DNA of 64,000 nucleotides. Source: an uncultured Bacteroidales bacterium (lineage in GTDB: Bacteria; Bacteroidota; Bacteroidia; Bacteroidales; Bacteroidaceae). The stretch is taken from assembly GCA_902802265.1 (NCBI GenBank), contig CADCLN010000001.1:62001-126000 (forward strand), in the 5' to 3' direction. Every line of letters begins with the position of its first letter. Position 1 is the stretch's first letter. The notes beneath the pieces were generated by a model. It did no database searches. It saw only the letters and a program-made list of their open reading frames with translations, and was not told the DNA's origin. Below are positions 45,773 through 53,810 of the stretch, in pieces. Position numbers and translations under genes: made by a program.

Positions 45773-46192
45773 ATGAACAGAAAAATGAACAACACAGAAC
45801 AAACCGTAGAACATCTCTACAACTTAGGGTTCTCGCCCCAAGCCCTCGACGGAGAGGGGACAGACTTCAAGTTTACCTACAAAGGGAGACACTACCTCCT
45901 GATGGACAACAACGGCGACGAACAATTTGTGCGCTTCGCCCTTCCGCAAATCTACAGCGTCACCGATGAAAACAAACCCATACTGCTCGACATCATCCAG
46001 CAGCTCGGCCTTTCCCTCAAATACATCAAGGCCGCCATCTACGACGACGACGTGTGGATCTTCTACGAACACCACCTGGACGAAGGTGCCGTCATCAGTG
46101 AAGAAACCGTGGAGCACATCATCCGTACAATCCTTGCCGCACACCGCTGGTTTCAGAACGCCATCGACAACTACGGAGAGGAAGACCAGTAA
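45773..46192 (+). CDS. YbjN-like (type III secretion chaperone-like fold) small protein 1
   Basis: 139 residues from ATG 45773 (or 135 from 45785). No signal peptide. The sequence follows the YbjN pattern: an N-terminal helix, strand pairs around DFKFTYKGRHYLLMDNN and QFVRFALPQIYSVTDENK, then a helix (LLDIIQQLGLSLKYIKAAIY) and a last strand-helix segment DDDVWIFYEHHLDEGAV followed by a long helix. YbjN proteins are sensors or chaperone-like dimers with poorly known roles. It is the first gene of a trio with a second YbjN-like gene and the pseudokinase-AAA gene; short tandem repeats lie on both sides. Confidence 0.7.
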   Translation: MNRKMNNTEQTVEHLYNLGFSPQALDGEGTDFKFTYKGRHYLLMDNNGDEQFVRFALPQIYSVTDENKPILLDIIQQLGLSLKYIKAAIYDDDVWIFYEHHLDEGAVISEETVEHIIRTILAAHRWFQNAIDNYGEEDQ

Positions 46193-46196
46193 CATT

Positions 46197-46283
46197 TACT
46201 ATTTACTATTTACCATTTACTATTTACCATTCGTCCTTTTAACTTCCCTTTAACTTCATTTTAACTTCCCTTTAACTTCATTT
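46197..46283. repeat. Tandem repeats between the two YbjN-like genes
   Basis: First part (about 46197-46231): ATTTACTATTTACTATTTAC-type heptamers. Second part (about 46237-46283): two copies of a 22-bp unit TTTTAACTTCCCTTTAACTT(CA). It ends 8 bp before the ATG at 46292, so copy-number change could alter translation. Confidence 0.75.
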
Positions 46284-46291
46284 TATCAATT

Positions 46292-46663
46292 ATGAGTGCA
46301 AAAGAAATAATGATTAAATTCCTGAACGACGGCAACTACCGTTACAAGGAAGTAAAAGAAAACATCTGCTTCAAGTACCAACTGGTCAACTACGTCCTCA
46401 TGCACAATGCCGCAGAAGAACTCCTTCAGCTCGTCCTTATCTTCTACGACGTAACCGACGAAAACCGTCGGGAAGTGCTGGAGTGCGCCAACAAAATCAA
46501 TCAGGAAAAAGCAATGGTCAAGCTGACCGTTGACGAAGACTCCGTATGGATAAACTGCGAGGACATCGTGGACGAAAACTACAGCACCGACAAAATAGCC
46601 ATCATGCTGGGACTCATGGAGAACGCCCTGCAAGAATTCTACGAAGGAATGCACGAAGAATAA
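46292..46663 (+). CDS. YbjN-like small protein 2
   Basis: 123 residues, acidic. Same predicted topology as the preceding gene: KEIMIKFLNDGNYRYKEVKE (helix), strands KYQLVNYVLMHN and LLQLVLIFYDVTDENRREVL, then the family-typical helix ECANKINQEKAMVKLTVDED with the IN pair, WINCEDIVDENYSTDKIAIM, and a final amphipathic helix. It lies 28 bp before the pseudokinase-AAA gene and is probably co-transcribed with it. The role is unknown; a chaperone or adaptor for the ATPase is an inference. Confidence 0.72.
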   Translation: MSAKEIMIKFLNDGNYRYKEVKENICFKYQLVNYVLMHNAAEELLQLVLIFYDVTDENRREVLECANKINQEKAMVKLTVDEDSVWINCEDIVDENYSTDKIAIMLGLMENALQEFYEGMHEE

Positions 46664-46691
46664 AAACCCACACAGCCACACCGTCAAGACT

Positions 46692-48461
46692 ATGAACCTA
46701 CTGCCAGACAACATCAACATCGGTCGCTACAGAGTATTGAGCCGTTTAGACGATGGTCGCTACAACTATCGCGAAATATATAAAATTGAAGACAGCCAGT
46801 CAAACCCATACGCCCTCATTGCCTACGATGTTGATCGGTGGAAAACCATCAGCGGCAGTGACGACGACACAGTGCGCGAAATCGAAGCCCTCCGTCGGGT
46901 GAACTTCCAGGGCATCCCCACCTTCGTTGAAGCCGGCAACCACACCGCCGCCGACGGCAGACACGTGCAATGGGCTTGCACACAACTCATCGAGGGAACC
47001 CGCCTCGACGACTACCTCAGCACAGCCGACAACATCCCCACCGCCACACTGCTGCACATCAGCTGCCGCATTGCCGACATCGGCATGCACATCAGCCAAC
47101 TCTTCTCAGGTGGCGGCCACTACAACCTCTGCCCACAAAACATATACATCGACACCGACAAAGACGGCAACCTTAGTGTACAAATCTGCGGGCTCACCCA
47201 TGCAGGCTTTGAATACATGGGCAGACCACCCTTCAGCATCACAGAACTGAACGCACAATACCGCGCACCAGAAACCACCCTGGGCAACTTCACGAGCAAA
47301 GCCGACATCTACTCCATTGCCACCCTCGTGTCATACATCTTCCGCACCGCTTCCGACAAAAGCGGCACCCCTCCCGACCAGCACATTCAGCACATCATCG
47401 ACAGAGGCCGTTGTCGCAAACCCTCCCTCCGCTATGCCACCGTCCAGCAACTGCGCCTTGCCCTCACCTGCGGACTCTCCGAACAAACCCAAGACCACAC
47501 ACCCGAAGAATCCCCCAAACCCACCACGGCACAACCTCAAGAACGTAAACACACACAAACGCACAACATGCAGGAAAAAGAAAAGGTCAACGTACAGATA
47601 GCCCAGCGACAAAGAAAAGGATTCGCTGCCATCGGCGGCTGCCACGAACTGAAAGAACTGATGAACCGCAACCTGGTCTCCATCCTCAAGCATCAAGAAC
47701 TGGCAAAGCAACTGGGTGTTGCACCTCCCAACGTAACCCTTATGTATGGCCCGCCAGGAGTAGGCAAAACCTACGTGGCAGAAAGAGTGGCCGAAGAGGC
47801 TGGCACCAACTTCTGCCTCGTCACGCCCTCCACGCTCGCATCCAGCTACATCCACGGTTCGCAACAACTCATTGCTGACCTGTTCAAGAAACTGGAAAAA
47901 CAGTCACCCGTCATTTTGGCCATTGACGAATGCGACAGCCTGTTGCCCAGCCGAGAAACAGACGCCTCCCATCATCAGGCTGGCGAAGTGAACGAACTAC
48001 TCACACAGCTCAACAACTGTGCCGACCGAGGCATCTATGTACTGATGATGACCAACTACCCTACCCGACTCGATTACGGAGCCCTGCGCCGTGGACGTGT
48101 TGACAGCCTTGTCTATGTAGGACTGCCCGACGAGCAAACCCGCAAAGAAATCCTTCAGTTAGAACTCAAAGACCGAGTCCACGAAGAAGACATCAACTAC
48201 GATGCGCTCTCACGGCTGTCACAAAATTTTACCTCATCCGATGTTAGCTATTGTGCCAAGGAAGCCGCACGCCGCTGCTTCTACGACAGCATCCAACACG
48301 GACTTCCACAGGCAAAGCCCATCAGCCAGGCCATACTCGAAGAAGTCATCAGGCAGACACGTCCCTCAGTCTCCGAAGACCAACTCCGCTCCTACGAACA
48401 AATGCGCGAAAAGATAGAAAACCTTACACCACAACGCAAACGCATCGGATTCAATGTATAG
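46692..48461 (+). CDS. Pseudokinase-AAA+ ATPase fusion protein
   Basis: 589-residue cytoplasmic protein. Residues about 10-260 have the Ser/Thr protein-kinase fold, but the catalytic residues are gone: the VAIK lysine position is Y45 (ALIAYD), HRDLKPxN is HYNLCPQN (143-150, Asp to Asn) and DFG is CGL (166-168). The C-lobe landmarks YRAPE (190-194) and DIYSIA (205-210) remain. After a linker rich in Pro/Thr/Gln/His (262-300), an AAA+ domain spans about 305-560: Walker A GPPGVGKT (353-360), Walker B ILAIDECD (408-415), sensor-1 region MTNYP with N455, Arg-finger region RRGRVD (466-471) and a sensor-2 helix. It probably remodels a partner recognised by the pseudokinase domain. It follows two YbjN-like genes. 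Confidence 0.88.
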   Translation: MNLLPDNINIGRYRVLSRLDDGRYNYREIYKIEDSQSNPYALIAYDVDRWKTISGSDDDTVREIEALRRVNFQGIPTFVEAGNHTAADGRHVQWACTQLIEGTRLDDYLSTADNIPTATLLHISCRIADIGMHISQLFSGGGHYNLCPQNIYIDTDKDGNLSVQICGLTHAGFEYMGRPPFSITELNAQYRAPETTLGNFTSKADIYSIATLVSYIFRTASDKSGTPPDQHIQHIIDRGRCRKPSLRYATVQQLRLALTCGLSEQTQDHTPEESPKPTTAQPQERKHTQTHNMQEKEKVNVQIAQRQRKGFAAIGGCHELKELMNRNLVSILKHQELAKQLGVAPPNVTLMYGPPGVGKTYVAERVAEEAGTNFCLVTPSTLASSYIHGSQQLIADLFKKLEKQSPVILAIDECDSLLPSRETDASHHQAGEVNELLTQLNNCADRGIYVLMMTNYPTRLDYGALRRGRVDSLVYVGLPDEQTRKEILQLELKDRVHEEDINYDALSRLSQNFTSSDVSYCAKEAARRCFYDSIQHGLPQAKPISQAILEEVIRQTRPSVSEDQLRSYEQMREKIENLTPQRKRIGFNV

Positions 48462-48477
48462 CGGAAGTAATAAAAAC

Positions 48478-48557
48478 CACAGATTACACAGATTTTTTCT
48501 TTGACCCTGCGGAGCTTTCTGATTTGGGAAATAAAAGAAAAATCTGTGTAATCTGTG
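48478..48557. repeat. Long CACAGATTACACAGATT palindrome between convergent genes
   Basis: Perfect 20-bp arms CACAGATTACACAGATTTTT (48478-48497) and its complement at 48538-48557, with about 40 bp between. It lies between the ends of the pseudokinase-AAA gene and the sigma-like gene and may act as a terminator. It belongs to the same family as the degenerate repeats at 4741-4812 and 5430-5608. Confidence 0.85.
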
Positions 48558-48633
48558 ACGAAGAGAACTTGCAAACTTAGCACTCGATATAGTCAAACTT
48601 CAACAAAAATGAAGCACCATAAAAACCTAAATT

Positions 48634-49680
48634 TCAAAGTTTCCACCAAGTTCTGATAGAGTTGGCAAGCTCCTTGTTGCAACGGCTATAAACATTATCC
48701 ACCCAAGAAGGTCTGCGACCCAACTGTTTAGCAAGTTCTTTGGAAGAAACGTTATCAAAATAGCGAGCTACCCACACCGTTTCCTTCTCCGTGCTCCATT
48801 TCATCTGCATAGCATGGTCAAACACAAACTTATGCCACTGCATTTTCGTGGGCTCACCTGGGTAAATAATGTTTAGCACATCCTTGCGGAAATCCCTTTC
48901 GTCATCATCCAGCACATTATGAATTCGGTCCAAATCACATCCTTCATCGTCAAGAGATTCCGTTACAATCGAAGTGTCGTGCAAGGCTAAGCTCACAAGG
49001 TTGACCACCTTGCCATTCTCACGTCTTAACAAGATAGATTCTTTTGCTATCAACTGCTCTTTAAGCAATTTCTTTGCCACAGACAACGTATTCCTAAACA
49101 CATTCTCCGTCATACCCAGTTCACGCATCGCTTCACCCATGCTCATGTCCTTCACATAAACGCAAGTAAGCGCGTTGTGCCACTGGGATGGCGCTACCAA
49201 GTCAATAAGCAGCTGTCGTTCATCCTTGTTCTTCATTGACTTCAGCGTCAATGAAGTGTTTTTGGTCGTCCGCTTACTGCACAGCGAAATGATGCCCTCG
49301 TCAATCAGTCGCGGAGTAATCACCTGAGAAGCAGCAAGTGCCACCCAACTAAAAATGGAACAGCGTCCCTTGTAGCTGTTCATTCGAGTCCAACGTCCCC
49401 CGTTGTATATTTCGGTGTAGGCTATGGTCGTCACATCATGACACGACACTTCCGCACCATACCCATTCTTGATTTTGTTGACAAACCCCTTCATCATGGG
49501 CGTCAATGTCTTGAAGAAAAATTCATAGGCAAACCATTCGTACTTGACAATGCAATGACAAATGAGAAGATTTTCTTCCATCGTAAACTCACGGCGCAGT
49601 TTGTTTTCTTTTGTACGCCTCAGCAGGTCCATCGCGCGCTTAATGTCCTGCCCCCATGCTTCTGGCTTCATCTTTTTCAT
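48634..49680 (-). CDS. Sigma-factor-like protein with two C-terminal HTH segments
   Basis: 348 residues. Residues about 46-122 look like sigma region 2 (EWFAYEFFFKTLTPMMKGFV, HDVTTIAYTEIY, then SYKGRCSIFSWVALAASQVI). A first region-4-like HTH is at about 165-208 (NALTCVYVKDMSMGEAMREL, GMTENVFRNTLSVAKKLLKE); after a variable segment a second is at about 295-340 (EKETVWVARYFDNVSSKELA, KQLGRRPSWVDNVYSRCNKE). Two region-4-like units are unusual. It may be an alternative sigma factor or a related DNA-binding regulator. Own promoter at 49794-49801 with a leader of about 107 nt. Convergent with the pseudokinase-AAA gene. Confidence 0.68.
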   Translation of the reverse strand: MKKMKPEAWGQDIKRAMDLLRRTKENKLRREFTMEENLLICHCIVKYEWFAYEFFFKTLTPMMKGFVNKIKNGYGAEVSCHDVTTIAYTEIYNGGRWTRMNSYKGRCSIFSWVALAASQVITPRLIDEGIISLCSKRTTKNTSLTLKSMKNKDERQLLIDLVAPSQWHNALTCVYVKDMSMGEAMRELGMTENVFRNTLSVAKKLLKEQLIAKESILLRRENGKVVNLVSLALHDTSIVTESLDDEGCDLDRIHNVLDDDERDFRKDVLNIIYPGEPTKMQWHKFVFDHAMQMKWSTEKETVWVARYFDNVSSKELAKQLGRRPSWVDNVYSRCNKELANSIRTWWKL

Positions 49681-49793
49681 AACAGCAACAGTTTTTTCAG
49701 TTAGTAAGTTTGTGAGTAAATATTAAACAGACAGGTCGGAGAAGGTTCGAATACGGGTAAAAAGAATCCCTACAACTTCTTGCTTATTTGCTG

Positions 49794-49801
49794 CAAAGTT
49801 A
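49794..49801 (-). promoter_or_regulatory. -7 box for the sigma-like gene
   Basis: Minus-strand TAACTTTG, about 115 bp before the start codon. Confidence 0.65.
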
Positions 49802-49886
49802 TAGGGAATTTTTCAACAACTCGATTAAATTGGAAATTTCATTCAAAGAAAAAATATTGACTTAATTCTTTCTGAATGTCAAGAGA

Positions 49887-50129
49887 TTAGTTAACCCTTT
49901 TATTGTTAACGATAGTTAACTTACAATCTCTCTTATCCATTTGGCATCCCCGTCTTCGCTTTTGCCTCATATTTTTGAGTCCCGCCGCCGCAAGATTTAA
50001 TTGCGCCCTCAACGCCGCCGACTCTGATAATACTTGAAGCAACAGCAAGGTATCTTCCTCCCTCATTGTCTTCTGGTCTAAATACATTTCCATTAAAAGA
50101 TTTAGTTTCTCTTTTTTAATTGAATCCAT
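49887..50129 (-). CDS. Small hypothetical helical protein
   Basis: 80 residues. The N-terminal 55 residues are a helical acidic-basic segment (MDSIKKEKLNLLMEMYLDQK, TMREEDTLLLLQVLSESAAL, RAQLNLAAAGL), followed by a basic, Cys-containing tail (MRQKRRRGCQMDKRDCKL). I do not recognise a family. It lies between the sigma-like gene and the 338-residue unknown, all on the minus strand, and could be an accessory of either. Confidence 0.55.
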   Translation of the reverse strand: MDSIKKEKLNLLMEMYLDQKTMREEDTLLLLQVLSESAALRAQLNLAAAGLKNMRQKRRRGCQMDKRDCKLTIVNNKRVN

Positions 50130-50234
50130 TTTTTAAAAACTTAACATGCAGGTGTACATAGTATGCGCACCTTTTCCCTAATGAATACCACAAAACTTAC
50201 AGTTCTATCACTAAATATGAAAAAAATTTTTCAT

Positions 50235-51251
50235 TTACCCTAAAATTGTCCACTCATCAAAACAAAATTCTTCAGGAAGTTTGATATTTTCGGGACTAAG
50301 TCGTAAGCCAAACATTTCGTCAGGGTAATAGAAAAAACTATAATCCCACCCCTTAATCTGACTGTCCACATTGTTCTTGATATCAGTATAGAATTGGCTC
50401 AACCGGTTCTTTACGGACGATGACCATCTTTCCCCCGCCAGAAGTCTCTTCACTTCCATGCCCATCACTTTCACGTCATAAGGAAACAATGTGCTATGCA
50501 CACGCCCCAGCAGATTCCCGTTTTTTGTTACATCAATCCGTCCACAATCCTCCTTCCGCATCACACGGTCAATTAGATACATCATGTAAATGGTGGCAGA
50601 GGCATGGTTCGAAAAAAAGACTTCACGACTGTTTCCCGTCTTCTTTTGCTTGAAACAAATATAATAATCGTACAGGTTACGATTCGTTTGATTTTTTTCG
50701 CGCTTTACCACCTCTATATCCACTTCCCCCTTCTGAGGCAAACCGACTTGGCCGAACATTCCATTGATTATCTCCTGCTGCACACGGGGGTTCACCCGCT
50801 TTAACAATTCAATGAATGCCGTCACCACATCCCCTTTTGGCAAACTGAGCAAGGCATCGTACACCACAGCTTCGGCATCACCCCGATTGCGCCGGTGAAG
50901 CATCTGCACGCATTCTGCAATCTCGTCTGGAGTGGGTTCCCTTTCTTCTTTGTAAAAGTTTTGCGCCTTACTGAGGTGGATATGGGATGCATGTTTTCGG
51001 GGACATTCTTCATCGGTCGCTTCGGCTGGTTCCTGTTGGGCAGCAGCACTATGCGCACATCTAATATCTCCGCCCACGATTGAATCAATCTCGTCCCGAA
51101 ACAATGGTTTCCAGCCGTGAACTCTTTCCTGCCCAATATAATCTCCATAGGTATCCATGATATACGAGAACACACTCCTGTCCTCATACATCCAAACAGC
51201 AATACGCTTCAAACGAAGACGCCTCAACAATTTTTCCATATTGTCATTCAT
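50235..51251 (-). CDS. Hypothetical protein of 338 residues
   Basis: Soluble protein without a signal peptide. It begins MNDNMEKLLRRLRLKRIAVW and has a low-complexity acidic stretch near residues 65-85 (HSAAAQQEPAEATDEECPRK), a helical middle region (PTPDEIAECVQMLHRRNRGD, VTAFIELLKRVNPRVQQEII) and a C-terminal part with YYICFKQKKTGNSREVFFSN, HASATIYMMYLIDRVMRKED and NRLSQFYTDIKNNVDSQIKG. No known motif is recognised. It is the upstream gene of the minus-strand set with the small 80-residue protein and the sigma-like protein; a common function is possible but unproven. Confidence 0.7.
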   Translation of the reverse strand: MNDNMEKLLRRLRLKRIAVWMYEDRSVFSYIMDTYGDYIGQERVHGWKPLFRDEIDSIVGGDIRCAHSAAAQQEPAEATDEECPRKHASHIHLSKAQNFYKEEREPTPDEIAECVQMLHRRNRGDAEAVVYDALLSLPKGDVVTAFIELLKRVNPRVQQEIINGMFGQVGLPQKGEVDIEVVKREKNQTNRNLYDYYICFKQKKTGNSREVFFSNHASATIYMMYLIDRVMRKEDCGRIDVTKNGNLLGRVHSTLFPYDVKVMGMEVKRLLAGERWSSSVKNRLSQFYTDIKNNVDSQIKGWDYSFFYYPDEMFGLRLSPENIKLPEEFCFDEWTILG

Positions 51252-51297
51252 ATATATTCCCCTTAAAGTTCATAGCGTAAAGTCACCGTTGAATAAG

Positions 51298-51336
51298 ACC
51301 AGAAGGGAGGTTGTTTCCTTTTCCCTCCCTTCTGGT
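51298..51336 (-). terminator. Terminator of the lipocalin-like lipoprotein gene
   Basis: Perfect 13-bp stem ACCAGAAGGGAGG (51298-51310) / CCTCCCTTCTGGT (51324-51336). Confidence 0.75.
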
Positions 51337-51364
51337 TCTCACTTTTCGTACAAGGTTTTTCTTG

Positions 51365-52360
51365 TTATTTGCGGAAATAGATATTGAGGGTGTAGGCCTC
51401 GTTCTGTGGCAGGGGACGGCTAAGCACCAGGGCTCCTTCTCCTTCCCCTTCCGTTGCATCGTAGCTGAGGGTGAGGTCTGCCTGACCGGAATATACCCTG
51501 ACCTTGTTGCCGCTGACGGTGTAATTCAGGGAAATGCTCACAAACGTTTCGTCCCAGAAGCTGTAAGTCGCTTTGCCACCATCGGAAAACACAAACTCCA
51601 TATAGTTTTCGTCGTTCTTGTCTTGCACATAATCGGTTTCAAGGGTTTCTGTGATGGTCATTTTATAGGATTTCCATACTCCCAGCACATTGAACGATAC
51701 ATCGGGCGAGGGGTTAACGGCAGGTTCGTCATCATTGTCTTCGGGATGGTAACCACCGCCATTAGGGTTGATGGTGTTGTCAGAGCTATTGAATGTTCCA
51801 CGCTCAAAGTTGTCAACCGTCTTTGATGCAAGATAGCGTTTGCCATTTTCCTCTTCGTATTCCTCGGAAACCACCACAAGCGTATTGCCTTTGAAACTGT
51901 AACTCTTGAGATGAGGCTTGCCGCTGACGGTAAGTGTCAGTGTGCCATTGGTGGTTTGCCAAGTTCCCTTGGGCTTGCTGCCGTCTTCGTTGATGTCGTA
52001 GAAGGATCCGTCGGCATTGAATGTGGCCATTTCCCATTCGGGCTTGTCGGGTTCGTTATACACGTTGTGGCTGAGCTGGGTTCCTTGGTCGTCAAACTCC
52101 CAACGCTCGGTGCTGATGGCAGAGAGGTCTTTCCAGTGTACCAGTATCGTACCGCTGGCATTATACTCCCATCCTTCGCTGACAATGCACGTCCAGGTGC
52201 CGATGAGTCGCTGGTCGAGCCCGTCGGCTATCTGCCCAGACTGGTTGCCAGCGCCACCGCCGCCACTGGTACCTTTTTCGTCGTCGCTGCCGCATGCACA
52301 GAGGATGAACAGGCATGCCAAAAGGGTCGTCAAAGGACCCGTTAAACTAAGTTTTTTCAT
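51365..52360 (-). CDS. Lipoprotein with two lipocalin-like domains
   Basis: 331 residues from ATG 52360. Lipoprotein signal MKKLSLTGPLTTLLACLFIL ending CACGSDDEK, then a glycine/serine linker. Two similar beta domains follow: the first opens LIGTWTCIVSEGWEYNASGT and contains TWQTTNGTLTLTVSG; the second opens VLGVWKSYKMTITETLETDY and contains YMEFVFSDGGKATYSFWDE. The GxW-start and TxxFxxDG pattern matches the lipocalin-like families common in Bacteroidales outer-membrane lipoproteins. The region between is acidic. Ligand unknown. Single-gene unit with its own promoter and terminator. Confidence 0.8.
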   Translation of the reverse strand: MKKLSLTGPLTTLLACLFILCACGSDDEKGTSGGGGAGNQSGQIADGLDQRLIGTWTCIVSEGWEYNASGTILVHWKDLSAISTERWEFDDQGTQLSHNVYNEPDKPEWEMATFNADGSFYDINEDGSKPKGTWQTTNGTLTLTVSGKPHLKSYSFKGNTLVVVSEEYEEENGKRYLASKTVDNFERGTFNSSDNTINPNGGGYHPEDNDDEPAVNPSPDVSFNVLGVWKSYKMTITETLETDYVQDKNDENYMEFVFSDGGKATYSFWDETFVSISLNYTVSGNKVRVYSGQADLTLSYDATEGEGEGALVLSRPLPQNEAYTLNIYFRK

Positions 52361-52404
52361 AAAGATGATCATGTTAAATGTTAGTAGTAAATGTAATGAA
52401 TGTG

Positions 52405-52412
52405 CAAAGGTA
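52405..52412 (-). promoter_or_regulatory. -7 box for the lipocalin-like lipoprotein gene
   Basis: Minus-strand TACCTTTG, about 45 bp before the start codon. Immediately upstream (52421-52450) is a tandem ATTTACC heptamer repeat (four copies). Confidence 0.7.
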
Positions 52413-52420
52413 AGAAATAT

Positions 52421-52450
52421 TTACCATTTACCATTTACCATTTACCATTT
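52421..52450. repeat. 7-bp tandem repeat (TTTACCA)x4 upstream of the lipoprotein promoter
   Basis: Four consecutive TTTACCA units next to the -7 box at 52405-52412, in the region where a -33 element would lie. Confidence 0.85.
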
Positions 52451-52468
52451 TTTTTGTGAAATAATTAA

Positions 52469-52511
52469 GACTCCTCTAACTCCCCCTTAGGGGGAGGACT
52501 TGGGGGGGGGG
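52469..52511 (+). repeat. REP-like CTAACTCCCCCT...GGGGGAGGACTT element, copy 1
   Basis: CTCCCCC (52480-52486) and GGGGGAG (52490-52496) form a tight palindrome, embedded in CTCTAACTCCCCCTTAGGGG and GGAGGACTTGGGGG. A second copy in opposite orientation is at 53811-53857. Confidence 0.8.
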
Positions 52512-52521
52512 ATAAAGAATT

Positions 52522-52692
52522 TCATAGCGAGGCGAAACAATCTATCACCACGGTGCTGAGTGTGCCCGCCTCGCCATGTTCTACCATGTAGATGGCAGCT
52601 TCTTCGGCTTCGGCTGGCGACATGGCTGGAATCTGAAGGCAGACTGTTTCGTCGAGGTCGGTGGTGATTTGTACATCGTAGAAGTGTGTCAT
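52522..52692 (-). CDS. Small hypothetical protein after manA
   Basis: 56 residues from ATG 52692 (MTHFYDVQITTDLDETVCLQ, then IPAMSPAEAEEAAIYMVEHG). Short beta-beta-alpha-like layout. It starts 16 bp after the manA stop, same strand, so it is probably co-transcribed. No family recognised; the alternating hydrophobic strands and absence of frame disruption suggest a real gene. Confidence 0.6.
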   Translation of the reverse strand: MTHFYDVQITTDLDETVCLQIPAMSPAEAEEAAIYMVEHGEAGTLSTVVIDCFASL

Positions 52693-52708
52693 CCTTGCAT
52701 CCCTCCCC

Positions 52709-53788
52709 TTATTTCTTGGTGATATGCAGCAGGCGGGTGACGCGACTGGCGAGGCTGCGGTCTTTGTTGTCGATGTAGGCATCGAGCAGGCGGGTTTCCC
52801 CCGTGGGGTCGGCTGGGATAATGTCGTAGTCGGCTATGCTGGCGGGTATGAGGGCGGTGTGCCCCTGTCGCAGACGGATTTGGTCGCCCGTGGGACGGAT
52901 GCGGATGGTGCAGTCGCCCTGGATGCACATAGTGATGATGAAGGAGTCGTACTTGATGAGGTTGCGGTGGAAGGGGCCTGTGGTGTTGACGATGCGCACG
53001 GTGAAGTGAGGGGAGTGGATGCAGGGGTTGGCACGGTTGGTGGTTTCGTTGTAGAGGGTGAGGTACTGGTCTTCGACATGGAAGTCGATGGCGTCGAGGG
53101 CTTGCTGGGTGTGGAGCTGACGGGGTTTGCCGTCAAGTCCAGGGCGGTTGTAGTCGTAGATGCGGTAGGTGATGTCGCTGCTCTGCTGCACTTCGGCCAG
53201 CAGGATGCCGCCACAGATGGCGTGGATGCGACCCGCGGGCAGGTAGAAGACGTCGCCTGGTTTGACGGCGTGCTTGGCAAGCACCTGCGTGATGCTGCCA
53301 TCGGCTACGCGCTGCCGGTATTCGTAGGGGGTGATGTGTTGTTTCAGCCCTGCATAGAGGTAGGCACCTGGCTGGGCGTCGATGATGTACCAGCACTCGG
53401 ATTTTCCGTTCTTGCCATGGCGACGGCGTGCCAATGTATCGTCGGGATGTACCTGGATGCTGAGGTCGTCGGCTGCGTCGATGAATTTGACAAGGAGGGG
53501 CAGTTCGCCACCGTATTGACGAAAGACGGTTTGTCCGAGGATGTCTGCTCCGTATTGGCGGATGACGGTATTGAGGTCTTGACCTGCCAGGGGACCGTTC
53601 TGGATGATGCTGACGCTGGTGGGCAGGGCGCTGACTTCCCAGCTTTCGCCGATGGGTTCGTCGGTGGGGCTTAGCCCTTTGTAGGGGCGCAGGGTGTGTC
53701 CGCCCCACACCACGGGGTGGAGGTTGGGCTGGAAGGTGAGGGGATAGAGGTGTGGGGCGGAGGGTGAGGTGCGGTTTTCTGTATTCAT
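52709..53788 (-). CDS. manA: Mannose-6-phosphate isomerase, class I
   Basis: Zinc enzyme interconverting mannose-6-phosphate and fructose-6-phosphate; feeds GDP-mannose synthesis or mannose use. 359 residues from ATG 53788 (MNTENRTSPSAPHLYPLTFQ). Family motifs: VVWGGHTLRPYKG, GESWEVSAL, LPLLVKFIDAADDLSIQVHP with DD after it (zinc ligands), GKSECWYII, and KPGDVFYLPAGRIHAICGGI. Cupin fold. A longer frame to 53962 runs through the REP-like element and the end of tamL and is rejected. It lies downstream of tamL with a 76-bp gap. Confidence 0.94.
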   Translation of the reverse strand: MNTENRTSPSAPHLYPLTFQPNLHPVVWGGHTLRPYKGLSPTDEPIGESWEVSALPTSVSIIQNGPLAGQDLNTVIRQYGADILGQTVFRQYGGELPLLVKFIDAADDLSIQVHPDDTLARRRHGKNGKSECWYIIDAQPGAYLYAGLKQHITPYEYRQRVADGSITQVLAKHAVKPGDVFYLPAGRIHAICGGILLAEVQQSSDITYRIYDYNRPGLDGKPRQLHTQQALDAIDFHVEDQYLTLYNETTNRANPCIHSPHFTVRIVNTTGPFHRNLIKYDSFIITMCIQGDCTIRIRPTGDQIRLRQGHTALIPASIADYDIIPADPTGETRLLDAYIDNKDRSLASRVTRLLHITKK

Positions 53789-53810
53789 ATTTTTGAGCAA
53801 CTTTTTTATT

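Noticed and set aside
49740..49790. GGTTCGAAT resembling a tRNA T-arm
   Set aside because: No acceptor, D or anticodon arm can be folded around it; it is in the leader of the sigma-like gene.
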